A stretch of 23,663 nt of DNA from a virus. A program made the position numbers and the translations under genes. Below are positions 5,908 through 14,398 of this stretch, in pieces. The notes under the pieces were generated by a model, which did not search any database, was not told where the DNA came from, and was given only the letters and a program-made list of their open reading frames with translations. The first letter of the stretch is position 1. Each line of letters opens with the position of its first letter. Where the stretch lies: the IMG/VR virus record IMGVR_UViG_3300042868_010500, positions 1 through 23,663 of that record; one strand, 5' to 3'.

Positions 5908-8484
5908 CTAGGGCGCGATCGGGCGGGCGGCGTCGGAGGTCGAGTCGATCACCAGCGTCGTGTCATCGCCGACGAACATCCAGTTGCTCTTTTGCGTAGC
6001 CGTAAGCGTCCAGTATTGAGCGAAGCGCACGTCGACCCAACCCGCAGCGATCTTCGACTGCGCGGTCGCCGACATGGCCGACGTGAACGTCAGCCGGTTG
6101 GTGCCGGTGTCGACCGACTGCACCGTCAGTTGCTCGGTCCACAGCGTCGTCGTGTCGCGCTCGATCAGATCGACCACGTCGCCCGCGGTGAACGTACTCG
6201 CGTCCACCCCGCCAGAGTAGGTGTACGCGCCGGTCACGTAGCCGCTGGCGAGTTGCAGCACCGTCGACGAGACAACCGAGTCGGCCTTGCCGCACGGTGC
6301 GTAGGGGTACGACTCGCGCGGGAAGAGCAACGCCTCGACCTTCATTTGCGCGCGTTCAAGGTCGAGCGTCCGCGCGTAGACGATGCCGATCTTCGAGGTC
6401 AATCCGCGCCCGCCCGAGCCGTTAGGGAGCATCCACTCCGTAACCTTGATCAACGACCCTAGCTCTACCGTGTCCCAAAGCGACGCCTTGAGCGTCAGCG
6501 TCGCGACGGCCAGCGGCTCGGACCAGAGCTCGAGGCGCCCGACGACCTCGCGCGCGAAGGCATAGGGGTCGTCGACAGGCAGGCTCTGGTCTTCGATTCC
6601 GGCGAGCTCGACAGTGATCGTGCGCCCCGGCCCGTAGCGCGCACGACTCTGTTGCAGCGTCGCCTCGACGTTGAGGGCCTCGCCCTTGATTTTGAGTCGG
6701 TTGACGATGCCGTCGGCCCAGCGCGACCACGTCGGCAGGCCGATGAGATCAGTGGACGTGAGCGTCACCACCGGCGCCGCGCCCGCCGCGGGCCAGCCCC
6801 AGGCGTGAATCGCAAGGCGCCCCGAGCGCGTGACCGGCGTGCACCCGTGCAGCAAGCTGCACTCGGTCACGACGGACCCGAGGGTGCGGTCGCCGTCGAA
6901 GAGCCACTCTCGCGCCGTGCGCAGGCCCGCCGTCGCGCGCAGCGCCGGTCCTGAGGTGCCCGAGGCGTAGACGCTCGACCAGTCCCAATCCTCGGCGCGC
7001 GCGTCCTCGCAGAGCCCGAGGACGCTGTTCTTCAGCCCGAGCAGCCAGTGATCAGTGCGCACCCGGTAGCAGACCTTGAGCACCGGCGAGCCGAGCAGCA
7101 CCCATGTGTGCGGCACGGTCCCCGTGCGCGGCTGAGGCACCTGAGCACCGGCCTTGCGCGGCGCCCACACGATCGCAGAGCCAGAGATGTGCGGGCCTAG
7201 TGCTGCCGTGTCCGCGGTGGTGACGCGCGTCAGCAACGCCGACCACGACTCGTCCAGATGGAGCCGAAGCGCCGGCTGCTCGGCCGTCGTCAGAGACGCC
7301 TCGGTCGTCGTCGTCTCGGTCCACGTCGTCGGCAGCGAGGCGAGAGACGACACGAGATAGGAGACGTTGCCTGCGGCGGTCGACACGAGAGTTACGCCGC
7401 CCTGAGGCACCTCGCTGAGCCGCGCAGTGACCGCGTGGCGCGTGCCGTTGGCGCGAGCATCCTGCGTGATCCCTGCCGTCTGCGCCCACGCGGCCTCGAC
7501 TCTGAAAGGCAACGTCGAGTCAGCGTTGATGCCGACGCCGTCGGCGGTGCGCGTGTAGTGGTAGACGACTCGCTGACCCGCGGTGTTGGTGAGCGACGAG
7601 GCAAGGTCGGCGTGCTGCCGAAACAGCAGTTCGAGCGTGCGGTAAGACCCGCAGGTTCGGACGTTGACTCGCGTCCCGGTCGCAGGATCGGTGCCGCCAC
7701 TGAGCGTCGTGCGAGAGACGAACAACTGCTGCCCGCCGGTGTTGCTCTCGTTGACGTTGCCGCTGTTGTAGCCAGCGAGGCGCGTCGACCCAGTGTTGCC
7801 GCCGATGCCGTTGCTCGCCTGCACCTGCCAGAGCGGGTCGCAGGCCATGGCGTAGCGCGCGCCCTCCGCGGCGAGCGCAGGCGCTCGCACCGCGTAGCCC
7901 GACCAGTAGAGCGTCGCGGTAGTGCCCTCGACGCGCCAGAGGTTGACCTTGCGCCGCGTCGTCCACGGCACGCTCGCGTAGAGCTCCGGGAAGTACCCCG
8001 TCGCCGCGTCGACCGTGTGCGCGATCGCCTTCGTGCCGAGGCGCCCTCGCGTGACCGTCAGGACGTTGCCAGCGACCGCGGTGACCCGCACGCACTCCGT
8101 GTTGAGCCAGGCGAAACATGGCGCGGTGAACAGCGCCCCGTTGCCGACGGTGATCGAGGTCGCGCTTGCGGTGATCGTCGAGGCCAGCGGCGTCGAGGTC
8201 AGTAGCGCCGCGTCACGCCCCGCGAGGCTGGTCAGGAGCGGTGAGCCGCCTGCCGTCGTCGCGGCGTCGTGCAGCTCGAACGACAACGGCGACACCTCAA
8301 GCTCGCCCTCAAGGGGCTTCGCGCGCTCGCTGATGGTGCCGCGCGGCGGCGACAGCCACCCGTTGGCGTAGACCACGCCGGTCTCGCCCGCCCACCAGAG
8401 CGGCGACGAGCTCGTCAGAGTCCCCTGATCGTGCGTCGTGAAGACGTGCGGAACGCCCGTGATGGTCAGTGCCCAGCCGCTCAC
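5908..8484 (-). CDS. Large tail hub or baseplate protein, 858 aa
   Basis: At 858 aa this is the largest protein in the window and sits where the central tail hub or tip protein is normally encoded, two genes after the tape measure. At 97-160 it carries a recognisable phage module: a threonine-rich strand (STITASATSITVGNGALF), a middle CVRVTAV, then VLTVTRGRLGTKAIAH. A GDVVDLI...LTVQSV module near the C-terminus looks related. A segment with VELGSLIKVTE and LTSKIGIVYARTLDLERAQM resembles the hub-domain region that deals with position-dependent coefficients in tail hubs. The GTG start overlaps the upstream stop as GTGA. It probably forms the tail tip that holds the fibres. No lysozyme or peptidase motif was spotted, so no wall-degrading activity is claimed. 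Confidence 0.65.
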   Translation of the reverse strand: MSGWALTITGVPHVFTTHDQGTLTSSSPLWWAGETGVVYANGWLSPPRGTISERAKPLEGELEVSPLSFELHDAATTAGGSPLLTSLAGRDAALLTSTPLASTITASATSITVGNGALFTAPCFAWLNTECVRVTAVAGNVLTVTRGRLGTKAIAHTVDAATGYFPELYASVPWTTRRKVNLWRVEGTTATLYWSGYAVRAPALAAEGARYAMACDPLWQVQASNGIGGNTGSTRLAGYNSGNVNESNTGGQQLFVSRTTLSGGTDPATGTRVNVRTCGSYRTLELLFRQHADLASSLTNTAGQRVVYHYTRTADGVGINADSTLPFRVEAAWAQTAGITQDARANGTRHAVTARLSEVPQGGVTLVSTAAGNVSYLVSSLASLPTTWTETTTTEASLTTAEQPALRLHLDESWSALLTRVTTADTAALGPHISGSAIVWAPRKAGAQVPQPRTGTVPHTWVLLGSPVLKVCYRVRTDHWLLGLKNSVLGLCEDARAEDWDWSSVYASGTSGPALRATAGLRTAREWLFDGDRTLGSVVTECSLLHGCTPVTRSGRLAIHAWGWPAAGAAPVVTLTSTDLIGLPTWSRWADGIVNRLKIKGEALNVEATLQQSRARYGPGRTITVELAGIEDQSLPVDDPYAFAREVVGRLELWSEPLAVATLTLKASLWDTVELGSLIKVTEWMLPNGSGGRGLTSKIGIVYARTLDLERAQMKVEALLFPRESYPYAPCGKADSVVSSTVLQLASGYVTGAYTYSGGVDASTFTAGDVVDLIERDTTTLWTEQLTVQSVDTGTNRLTFTSAMSATAQSKIAAGWVDVRFAQYWTLTATQKSNWMFVGDDTTLVIDSTSDAARPIAP

Positions 8485-9353
8485 AGCGTCCCCGCTCCCG
8501 CGTAGGAGAGCTCGAACGACACATCGCGCCGCGCGTCGTAGCCGGGGATCGACAGCGTCACGCGCGCAGCCGACGCCATCTCGGGCGTGAGGTAGACCTT
8601 GTCATAGGCTGTCACACTGCCGCTCAGAACGCCCTGCAGGTCGCCCCACGTCACGCCGCACTCGAGCGTGTGCGCGGTGACCACGGTGTCGAGCGCGGAC
8701 CACGGCGGCGCCTGCGCTGGCTCGCCGGTCGACGGCGAGAGCCACCGCGACGAGACCGGGTAGGCCTGCGTCGAGGTCGACGACAGCGACGTGACGAAGC
8801 CAGCGTCCTTCGGCAGCAGCTTGAAGGCGCCCTGCCGACGCAACGTGGCGCGCCCGTCGTGCCACCCGTAGACGGTGCCGTCGGGCATCGACGACGCCGC
8901 GTACCGCTGCGGCTGGTCGACCCAGCCCGAGTCGGGGTCGACGAAGGCCGCGAAGACGCAGTGCGTCGGCTGGTGCGGCGCGGTGTACGTCGTGCCGGTC
9001 GCGGTCGACGGGACGTTGCCTGTCATCCCCAGCAGCGCCCGCAGCGTCGGCGAGCCCGAGAGGTCGATGGAGCCCGAGGTCGCGCCGAGGTACGTGAACT
9101 GAACCTTTCCCGTCGCAGGCGCGATGGTGAGCAGCCAGTTGAGCGAGCCGAGCGCCGCCGTGACGGCCGCGAGGAACTCCACTGGGTCGTTGTGCGCGGA
9201 CCCCGTGCCGTTGGCGAGGCGCGTGCGGTACCACGCCGCAGCCACGGTGCGGTTGGTCGGCCCGCCGCGGTCGTCGGTGGTCGTGATCGTCTGCGTCGAC
9301 GTGATGCGGAACGACTGCGCGAGCAGGTATCCGAGCGACTCAGCCATGGTCAT
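8481..9353 (-). CDS. Distal-tail-type protein, 290 aa
   Basis: The gene starts at ATG 9353, overlapping the tape-measure stop as ATGA; a second ATG two codons later is an alternative. The 290-aa product (MTMAESLGYLLAQSFRITST...) contains a DPVEFLAAVTAALGSLNW helix early on, then beta-rich sequence with repeated Trp/Tyr and VDPDSGWVDQPQRYAASSM. The gene directly after the tape measure usually encodes the distal tail protein that links tube and hub, so this is the position-based guess. The sequence itself did not match a family I know. It is cytoplasmic during assembly, with no signal peptide or membrane segment. Confidence 0.5.
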   Translation of the reverse strand: MTMAESLGYLLAQSFRITSTQTITTTDDRGGPTNRTVAAAWYRTRLANGTGSAHNDPVEFLAAVTAALGSLNWLLTIAPATGKVQFTYLGATSGSIDLSGSPTLRALLGMTGNVPSTATGTTYTAPHQPTHCVFAAFVDPDSGWVDQPQRYAASSMPDGTVYGWHDGRATLRRQGAFKLLPKDAGFVTSLSSTSTQAYPVSSRWLSPSTGEPAQAPPWSALDTVVTAHTLECGVTWGDLQGVLSGSVTAYDKVYLTPEMASAARVTLSIPGYDARRDVSFELSYAGAGTL

Positions 9354-11623
9354 CCTCCGAACAGGCCGACGAGGTGCTCTCGCCGGATCGCGCCAGTGCC
9401 GACGGCCTCGCGCAGGGCAGAGCCTACAGCCTGCTGCACCCCGGCGTCAGTGAACGCGGCGCCGCTCACGTTGACCACCAGCGTCAGCGGACCGCCGCCA
9501 CCGCCGGTCTGCCGGTCGTCTGCCCGAGCCGCGGTCGTCGTGCCCGCGCCAGCAGCCCCGCCAGCGGCCGCAGGCGTCGCGGAGGTCTGTGGCCCCATGG
9601 CAGCCGCTCCGATGCCCGCAGCGGCCGCTGTAGCGGCGTGGAGGCCAGCGGACTTGAAGTGCCCGACGGCGCCGGGGACGTTGCCCATGGCGAGCGCGCC
9701 GACCCCCTTGGCAGTCTCCTGCAACGCCGACACGACCGACTGCCGTGCGAGCGACCGCAGGAAAGAGCGCGTCTGATCCTCGACCACCTGGGCGAAGGTC
9801 GCGCCCGCGTTGGCCTGCGCGTCCTGCGCTGCGAAGGCCGCGTCGACCAGCGTGCCGCCGAGCACGCCAGCGACCTCGGTGGACTTCTCCAGCACGAACT
9901 GTTGGCTTTCGCTGAGCCGGTACTGCTCTTCGGTGAGCGCGCGGGTGGTCTCCGCCAGAGAGGTCTGGATGCCGATGCGCTGCGTGAGCAGGTCGTTCAG
10001 CTCGCGCGCCGAGGCGCCCGCCGCCGTCTGCGCGTCGGTCATCTGCCGATTCTCTTCGAGGAGTCCCTGCAACGCCTGCTGCCGCTCGCGGAGCTGCGTC
10101 GTGAGCGTCGCGCGTCCGACGGTGCCACCGCGGGCCTCGATGAGCGCACGCTCCGCAGCCTGCCCTCGGGCTGTCAGGTCGAGTCCTCCCGCGCGAGCGC
10201 CGATCGCCTCGCGAGACTGCGCGCGGAACTCCTCGACGGCGCGCCGCTGCGCCGCCGCCTGCTGATCGGCCTGCGCCATCAGCTCTTCGAGCGGTCGCTG
10301 ACGCCCTGCCCGCTCGGCCTCGACGAAGAGCGCCTCTACCTCGGGGGAGAACACCGTGGGCATCTCGACAGCAGCCGCTCTGGCAGCGCCGCCGCCGCCG
10401 CCGCCGCCGCTGACACGGTTGCGCCGGTTGATCTCGGCGCGGCGTGCCCTCTCGGTCGCCCGCTCGGCCTCGATCCTGATCCGCTCCTGCTCCGCGAAGG
10501 TCTGCTCGATCTCTGCCGTCAGCCCGCGCAGTTGCTGTTGGAGGGCCTGCTGTCGCGTCACACCGCGACCACCGGCGAACCCGAGCGTCTCCTGCGCGCC
10601 GCCTTCGAGCGCGCCGCGCTCTGCCCGCTGCAGAGCTTCGAGGATGCGGGCGCGCTGCTCAGGAGTGCCTTGCACGCCGAGACGCCCGAGCTCGACACCG
10701 CCGAGGTTGAACCCTCGCGCGCGCAGTCGCGCCGCGATCGCGCCAGCCTCGGTGGTGAACTGCCCCGACGCGCTCTGCGCTTGCGGCGCCATGGCCGTCG
10801 ATCGGAGACCGATCATCTCGGTCAGCGTGCCGACCGCAGCCTCGATCATGGCGTTGAAGCTGTTGGCGTCCGTCGTCGCCTGCGTGAGCCAGCCCGAGAA
10901 CTGAGTGAAGAAGTCTGCGAGTTCGAGCCGTTGCGCGATAAATCCGGCGAGCGCGTCAGTGGCCTCGCGCTGCGCGCGCGTTGCCATCTCCATCGACTCA
11001 GACAGCGAGGCTTGCGCGACGCCGGTCTGCCCCGCCTGCTCGGAGAGCTGTCGCAGCGCCTCGCGAAGCTGGTCGCCCGCCTCCATCCCCTGCTGCAGCC
11101 GGATGCCGAACTTGGAGAGCTCTTCGCCGGGGTTGATCAGCTGGTCGGTCAGCTGCTCGAGGGCTTGGTTGATATCGGTGCCGGTCGACCGCGCGAAGTC
11201 ACGCGCCCGCGCCGTGACCGCTGCGAGTTCCTGCGCCGACAGCCTGAGGCCAGACTGCAGAGCGCGCTGCTGCACGGCTGCGGCCTGCTCCGCGGACACG
11301 ACTCCGTTGGTGGCCTGCTGCACCACCCCGTACGCCGCGCCGAGCTGCTGCAGCGCCATCTGGTGGCGCTCCGACCCCGCGGCGGCCTCGACCAGCGCAG
11401 GACCGAAACGAAGCGCAGCATCGATCGCGTTGTTGAGGCCATCCGCCGCGAGTTCGCCGAGAGCGTGCGTCAGCACCTGCGTCGACCGCGAGGCGTCCTC
11501 GGCGCTCTCGCCGACGCCAGCCAGCGGCGCCTGAGCGCCCTTCGCCGCGTCGCCCATCTGCTTGAGCGAGTTGGCGACTGCGCGCGCTTCTTTGGAGAGC
11601 TCGTCGAGTGCGTCGTCAGCCAC
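9350..11623 (-). CDS. Tail tape-measure protein, 757 aa
   Basis: The 757-aa protein has the shape of a tape measure: long Ala/Gln/Glu/Arg-rich helical stretches with coiled-coil character (for example LQQQLRGLTAEIEQTFAEQE and ERIRIEAERATERARRAEIN), a Gly-rich hinge (GGGGGGG), and an Ala/Gly-rich end containing GIGAAAMGPQ that may be membrane active during DNA entry. It follows the chaperone pair, as in most long-tailed phages. By the rough rule of 1.5 angstrom per residue it would set a tail near 110 nm if the whole length counts. The GTG start is preceded by AAGG and overlaps the end of the T frame by 8 bases. No lytic transglycosylase or peptidase motif was noticed. Confidence 0.88.
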   Translation of the reverse strand: MADDALDELSKEARAVANSLKQMGDAAKGAQAPLAGVGESAEDASRSTQVLTHALGELAADGLNNAIDAALRFGPALVEAAAGSERHQMALQQLGAAYGVVQQATNGVVSAEQAAAVQQRALQSGLRLSAQELAAVTARARDFARSTGTDINQALEQLTDQLINPGEELSKFGIRLQQGMEAGDQLREALRQLSEQAGQTGVAQASLSESMEMATRAQREATDALAGFIAQRLELADFFTQFSGWLTQATTDANSFNAMIEAAVGTLTEMIGLRSTAMAPQAQSASGQFTTEAGAIAARLRARGFNLGGVELGRLGVQGTPEQRARILEALQRAERGALEGGAQETLGFAGGRGVTRQQALQQQLRGLTAEIEQTFAEQERIRIEAERATERARRAEINRRNRVSGGGGGGGAARAAAVEMPTVFSPEVEALFVEAERAGRQRPLEELMAQADQQAAAQRRAVEEFRAQSREAIGARAGGLDLTARGQAAERALIEARGGTVGRATLTTQLRERQQALQGLLEENRQMTDAQTAAGASARELNDLLTQRIGIQTSLAETTRALTEEQYRLSESQQFVLEKSTEVAGVLGGTLVDAAFAAQDAQANAGATFAQVVEDQTRSFLRSLARQSVVSALQETAKGVGALAMGNVPGAVGHFKSAGLHAATAAAAGIGAAAMGPQTSATPAAAGGAAGAGTTTAARADDRQTGGGGGPLTLVVNVSGAAFTDAGVQQAVGSALREAVGTGAIRREHLVGLFGG

Positions 11624-12580
11624 GGTCGTTGCCCTTGCGTTTCGCTCGCTCCAGCTCGTCCCGTTCGCGGGAGGCCAGAGAGTCCTGTACGAGGTCGAGA
11701 GCTTCGACCTCGGCCCCGGTGGGGTGCGGACACCTGAGGTGCAGCGCGCCCGCGCGGAGCCACCGGAGGTGCGTCACCGCTCGGTGGGCCTCCGGACGGC
11801 GGGGATAGTACCCCGGACAGGTGCGGATCTCACCTGCCTCGGCATGGCAGAGCCTCGACGCCCGATCGATCGCTGCGCGGTGCGTCTCGGGCAGCGCGCT
11901 CGGATCGATGCGCCCACCGGCGAGCGGGCAGCGCCACTCCGCGCGGCACGCTGCGGCGTCGCTGGCGAGCACCGCGGCGCCGCGCGGGTCTGTCTCGGAC
12001 GCAGCGCGCTCGGCTAGGTCGCAGCCACAGGCCGCGTCGCCGAGCGCTTCGGTCAGGGCGACGCTACCGACCCAGCCCAGTAGCCGAAAGGGCCTCGGGC
12101 GGCCTTCGGCAGACGCGACAGGTCGATTGCGACGCGACCCATCTCCTGCACGGTCTCCAGCCCGAACCGGTCGGCGATCTCCTGCACCCACTCCTCGGGG
12201 GCGAGGCCGACGCCGTGATGCGCCTCGGTCGCCACGAACCGCGCCCCCTTCGAGCCAGGCTGCGCGACCGTGAGCATCTCGTCTCCCTCGACCGCGTGGC
12301 AGGCCGCGCGGAACGCGAGCATCCGCTGCGCGGGCGCCGAGAACAGCCCGTCGAGCACGTCGACCATCCACGCCGCGGACAGCCGCCGCAGGTGGAACCA
12401 CGTAGGCGCCATCGCCTCGCGGAACACCAGCAGCGACTCGTCGCGCGTGACGAGGTAGCGCGCGGCGCGGCTGAGAGAGTCGCCGTCGACCGGACGACTC
12501 ATCACCGCCACGTCGAGCGCAGGGTCAGGGTCGCTCGGGTTGAGACGCACCACGCGGAGGGTCTTGCTCGTCGGGTCCAT
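11616..12580 (-). CDS. Tail assembly chaperone GT, made by -1 frameshift
   Basis: This is the predicted fusion of the G frame (12580 down to the slippery site at 12092-12086) with the T frame (12086 down to 11616), giving about 165 + 156 = 321 residues. The T frame has no convincing start of its own near this point, overlaps the end of G, and ends just inside the tape-measure gene, exactly as in lambda-type chaperone pairs. The T part carries seven cysteines (CGC, CRAEWRCP, CHAEAGEIRTCP, RCPHP) with several histidines, which could bind zinc. In known phages GT binds the tape measure and G and GT together recruit tube subunits. The frameshift is inferred from the sequence. Confidence 0.78.
12034..12064 (-). 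promoter_or_regulatory. Stem-loop downstream of the frameshift site
   Basis: On the minus strand GCGTCGCC (12064-12057) and GGCGACGC (12041-12034) form a perfect 8-base-pair GC-rich stem with a 15-base loop. It begins 21 bases after the slippery heptamer, somewhat further than the usual 5-9 bases. It could slow ribosomes and raise frameshifting; its role is inferred. Confidence 0.4.
12053..12580 (-). CDS. Tail assembly chaperone G
   Basis: The 175-aa product lies between the tail tube and tape-measure genes, the standard position of the tail assembly chaperone. It begins MDPTSKTLRVVRLNPSDPDP and is mostly helical after residue 40, with a TRDESLLVFREAMAPTWFHL stretch and a conserved-looking FGLETVQEMGRVAIDLSRLP near the end. 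Only ten residues follow the slippery codons. No enzymatic motif is seen and none is expected. It would be the major product of this frame, with GT as the minor one. Alternative: an unrelated small tail protein, but the frameshift arrangement argues strongly for the chaperone. Confidence 0.78.
   Translation of the reverse strand: MDPTSKTLRVVRLNPSDPDPALDVAVMSRPVDGDSLSRAARYLVTRDESLLVFREAMAPTWFHLRRLSAAWMVDVLDGLFSAPAQRMLAFRAACHAVEGDEMLTVAQPGSKGARFVATEAHHGVGLAPEEWVQEIADRFGLETVQEMGRVAIDLSRLPKAARGPFGYWAGSVASP
12086..12092 (-). promoter_or_regulatory. Slippery heptamer CCCTTTC for -1 frameshifting
   Basis: Read on the minus strand the heptamer is C CCT TTC in the G frame, which fits the X XXY YYZ rule: both tRNAs can re-pair one base back on CCC TTT. 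It lies 10 sense codons before the G stop, and the -1 frame then stays open to 11616. Lambda uses the same layout with GGGAAAG. The match to rule, place and open downstream frame is strong. Confidence 0.8.
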
Positions 12581-12589
12581 GCTCTCCTG

Positions 12590-13852
12590 TCAGCCCAGCG
12601 CGAGCACAAACGGCGCCTGCGCGAGCTCTTCGTTGTCGAGCGTGCCGGAGCACTGCTCGTTGATCTTGGTGCGCAGCACCACGCGGAGCTTCGTGAGGTT
12701 CCCCTCGCCCTTGAACCGCTCGGGGATCGACTCGATCACGCACTGCGGGGCCATCACGACGACGTGGCGTCGCGAGGCGGCGGCGCCCGCGCGGACGATC
12801 AGGGAGAAGTGCAACTCAGTGCCCGCGTCGAACCACGTGAACACGTCGGCGTTGTCGGGCATCTCCAGCGTGATCTTCGCGAACGCCTGCACTAGCCCCT
12901 CGCCGCGAGCGACCGCGCGCTTGCCTTCGAGCGTGCCGGTGAGGCTGGTCAGGTGGATGTTGCCGAAGTTCAGCTCCATCGCCACGGTGTCGATCGCGGT
13001 GTCCACGCGGGTCGTCGTCGCGACGGGCTGGAGCCACACGATCGCGTTGCGCACCGCGAGCGGCGAGCCAGCAGGGTCTTCCGACCGCGCGACCGACAGG
13101 CCCTGCGACGAGGGGCCGGTGAAGGTCGCGGCGTTGAGCGTGAACTGGGCGAGGGCGAGGGCGTTGCGCTCGAAGCGCAGCGCGCATGACCCGTTGAGCC
13201 CGTTGAAGGTGTACTGCCTCGACGTGTCGCGCGACGACGCCGACACCGACATCGAGCGCGAGTTGGTGCGCGTCGGGTAGTAGCAGACCATCTGCACCAC
13301 GTCGGCGTTGCTCGCCGGGGTGCCTGAGAGCGCGGGGTAGACGGTCAGCGTGTCGGTCGAGCGCGACCGCACCTGCGCGACCTCGAGGCCGTTGCTGGCG
13401 TTGGCGACGGCGATGATCTGCCCCGCCGGGAAGTCCGCGCCGTCGCCGCTGTCGACCGTGAACTCGGTCGCGCTCGTCGGCGTCGCGGCCTGCGTGCCCA
13501 CGTCGGGGATCGACTCGCCGCCGAACACGACGCGCAGCGGGATGCGCCCCGGCATCGTCACGTCCGTCGGCAGCGTGCCCGTCTCGTCGAGCAGCGTGGC
13601 AGGGGGCTGCAGATAGTAGGAGAAGTTCACCGTTCCGCCCTTGTCGCCCGCCATGGGCGTCACGGCGTCGTAGGGCACGGGGGAGAGCTTCATCGCGTCG
13701 ACGAGCACCTGCGTCGCGGTGGTCTCGACGGAGTCGCCGACAGGCGCCGCGCGGCGCAGCTGCGCGCCGGTGGTGCCGAACACAGACTCCTCGGTGAAGT
13801 AGACGGCGCCAAGATGCTCGAACGCGACGTGATCGATCGGGGTGGTGCTCAC
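12590..13852 (-). CDS. Major tail tube protein, 420 aa
   Basis: The 420-aa protein lies two genes before the tape measure and starts MSTTPIDHVAFEHLGAVYFT, followed by FGTTGAQLRRAAP, a common opening for tail tube proteins. The middle carries a GGTVNFSYYLQPP stretch and, at about 127-190, an inserted beta module (SATEFTVDSGDGADFPAGQI ... LTVYPALSG) like those in the hub and neck proteins. The C-terminal half is strand rich, with NIHLTSLTGTLEGKRAVARG. It is longer than the 150-250 residues usual for tube proteins, which fits an extra surface domain. The start is GTG at 13852, seven bases after the previous stop; no strong Shine-Dalgarno is seen. The role is inferred from fold pattern and position. 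Confidence 0.72.
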   Translation of the reverse strand: MSTTPIDHVAFEHLGAVYFTEESVFGTTGAQLRRAAPVGDSVETTATQVLVDAMKLSPVPYDAVTPMAGDKGGTVNFSYYLQPPATLLDETGTLPTDVTMPGRIPLRVVFGGESIPDVGTQAATPTSATEFTVDSGDGADFPAGQIIAVANASNGLEVAQVRSRSTDTLTVYPALSGTPASNADVVQMVCYYPTRTNSRSMSVSASSRDTSRQYTFNGLNGSCALRFERNALALAQFTLNAATFTGPSSQGLSVARSEDPAGSPLAVRNAIVWLQPVATTTRVDTAIDTVAMELNFGNIHLTSLTGTLEGKRAVARGEGLVQAFAKITLEMPDNADVFTWFDAGTELHFSLIVRAGAAASRRHVVVMAPQCVIESIPERFKGEGNLTKLRVVLRTKINEQCSGTLDNEELAQAPFVLALG

Positions 13853-13859
13853 GGTGATC

Positions 13860-14396
13860 TCATGTGGTGACGGGGCCGTACGCTCCGGGGAAGGTGGCCC
13901 TCGTGGTCATGCTGAACGGGACCGACAACACGGCGCGGTCCTCGAGGAACTCCACAGACCATCCGTCCTCGGCGGGCGCAACGTCAATGACGTGCGGGTC
14001 GAGCCCCGCCCACGACGGCTGCCACGACACCGAGCCGAGGATCAGCGCGGCGTCCTCGCTGGCGCGGTCTTCGATGGACCCGCGGTCGGCACCGCCCAGG
14101 CGCGCTGCGTCTACGCCTGCGTCGAGCGACCCCTCGGGCTCGAAGCGGTAGCCAACACGGACGACGAGAGGGCTCACGCGCAGGTCGCGACCGTCGAGGT
14201 GGTTCTGGTAGCCGCCGAGCGGCGCCGACGACAGGATCTGCACCTCAACCGCACGCTCGACAGCGTCGGGCTCGCACGTCTCAAGCGGCCCCGACGGCAG
14301 CCGGAAGTGTCCAGCGGTGATGGTGTGCCCAGCCTCACCGGCAGCGGTGGTGAGCAGCGACAGCGCCAGCGTGCGGTGGGCGGAGAAGTACGCCAT
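13860..14396 (-). CDS. Tail terminator or completion candidate, 178 aa
   Basis: The 178-aa product is encoded just before the tail tube gene, where tail terminators or completion proteins are usually found. It begins MAYFSAHRTLALSLLTTAAG, contains VERAVEVQILSSAPLGGYQN and RVSPLVVRVGYRFEPEG strands, and ends with VEFLEDRAVLSVPFSMTTRA. This mix of an N-terminal helix and several long strands fits the small alpha/beta fold of terminators. The ATG is two bases after the neighbouring stop. No specific family motif was recognised, so the role is mainly positional. Confidence 0.5.
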   Translation of the reverse strand: MAYFSAHRTLALSLLTTAAGEAGHTITAGHFRLPSGPLETCEPDAVERAVEVQILSSAPLGGYQNHLDGRDLRVSPLVVRVGYRFEPEGSLDAGVDAARLGGADRGSIEDRASEDAALILGSVSWQPSWAGLDPHVIDVAPAEDGWSVEFLEDRAVLSVPFSMTTRATFPGAYGPVTT

Positions 14397-14398
14397 GG

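Noticed and set aside
10386-10412. GCC/CGG trinucleotide repeats as satellite repeats (also near 1124-1142, 2438-2453, 3522-3545)
   Set aside because: They encode glycine runs in hinge regions of the tape measure, receiver and fibre proteins, so coding and composition explain them.
9374-11737. A 787-codon open frame on the plus strand opposite the tape-measure gene
   Set aside because: High GC suppresses stop codons in the antisense frame. The translation is Arg/Leu/Gly/Ala-rich low-complexity sequence with no recognisable domain, and the minus strand holds a clear tape measure.
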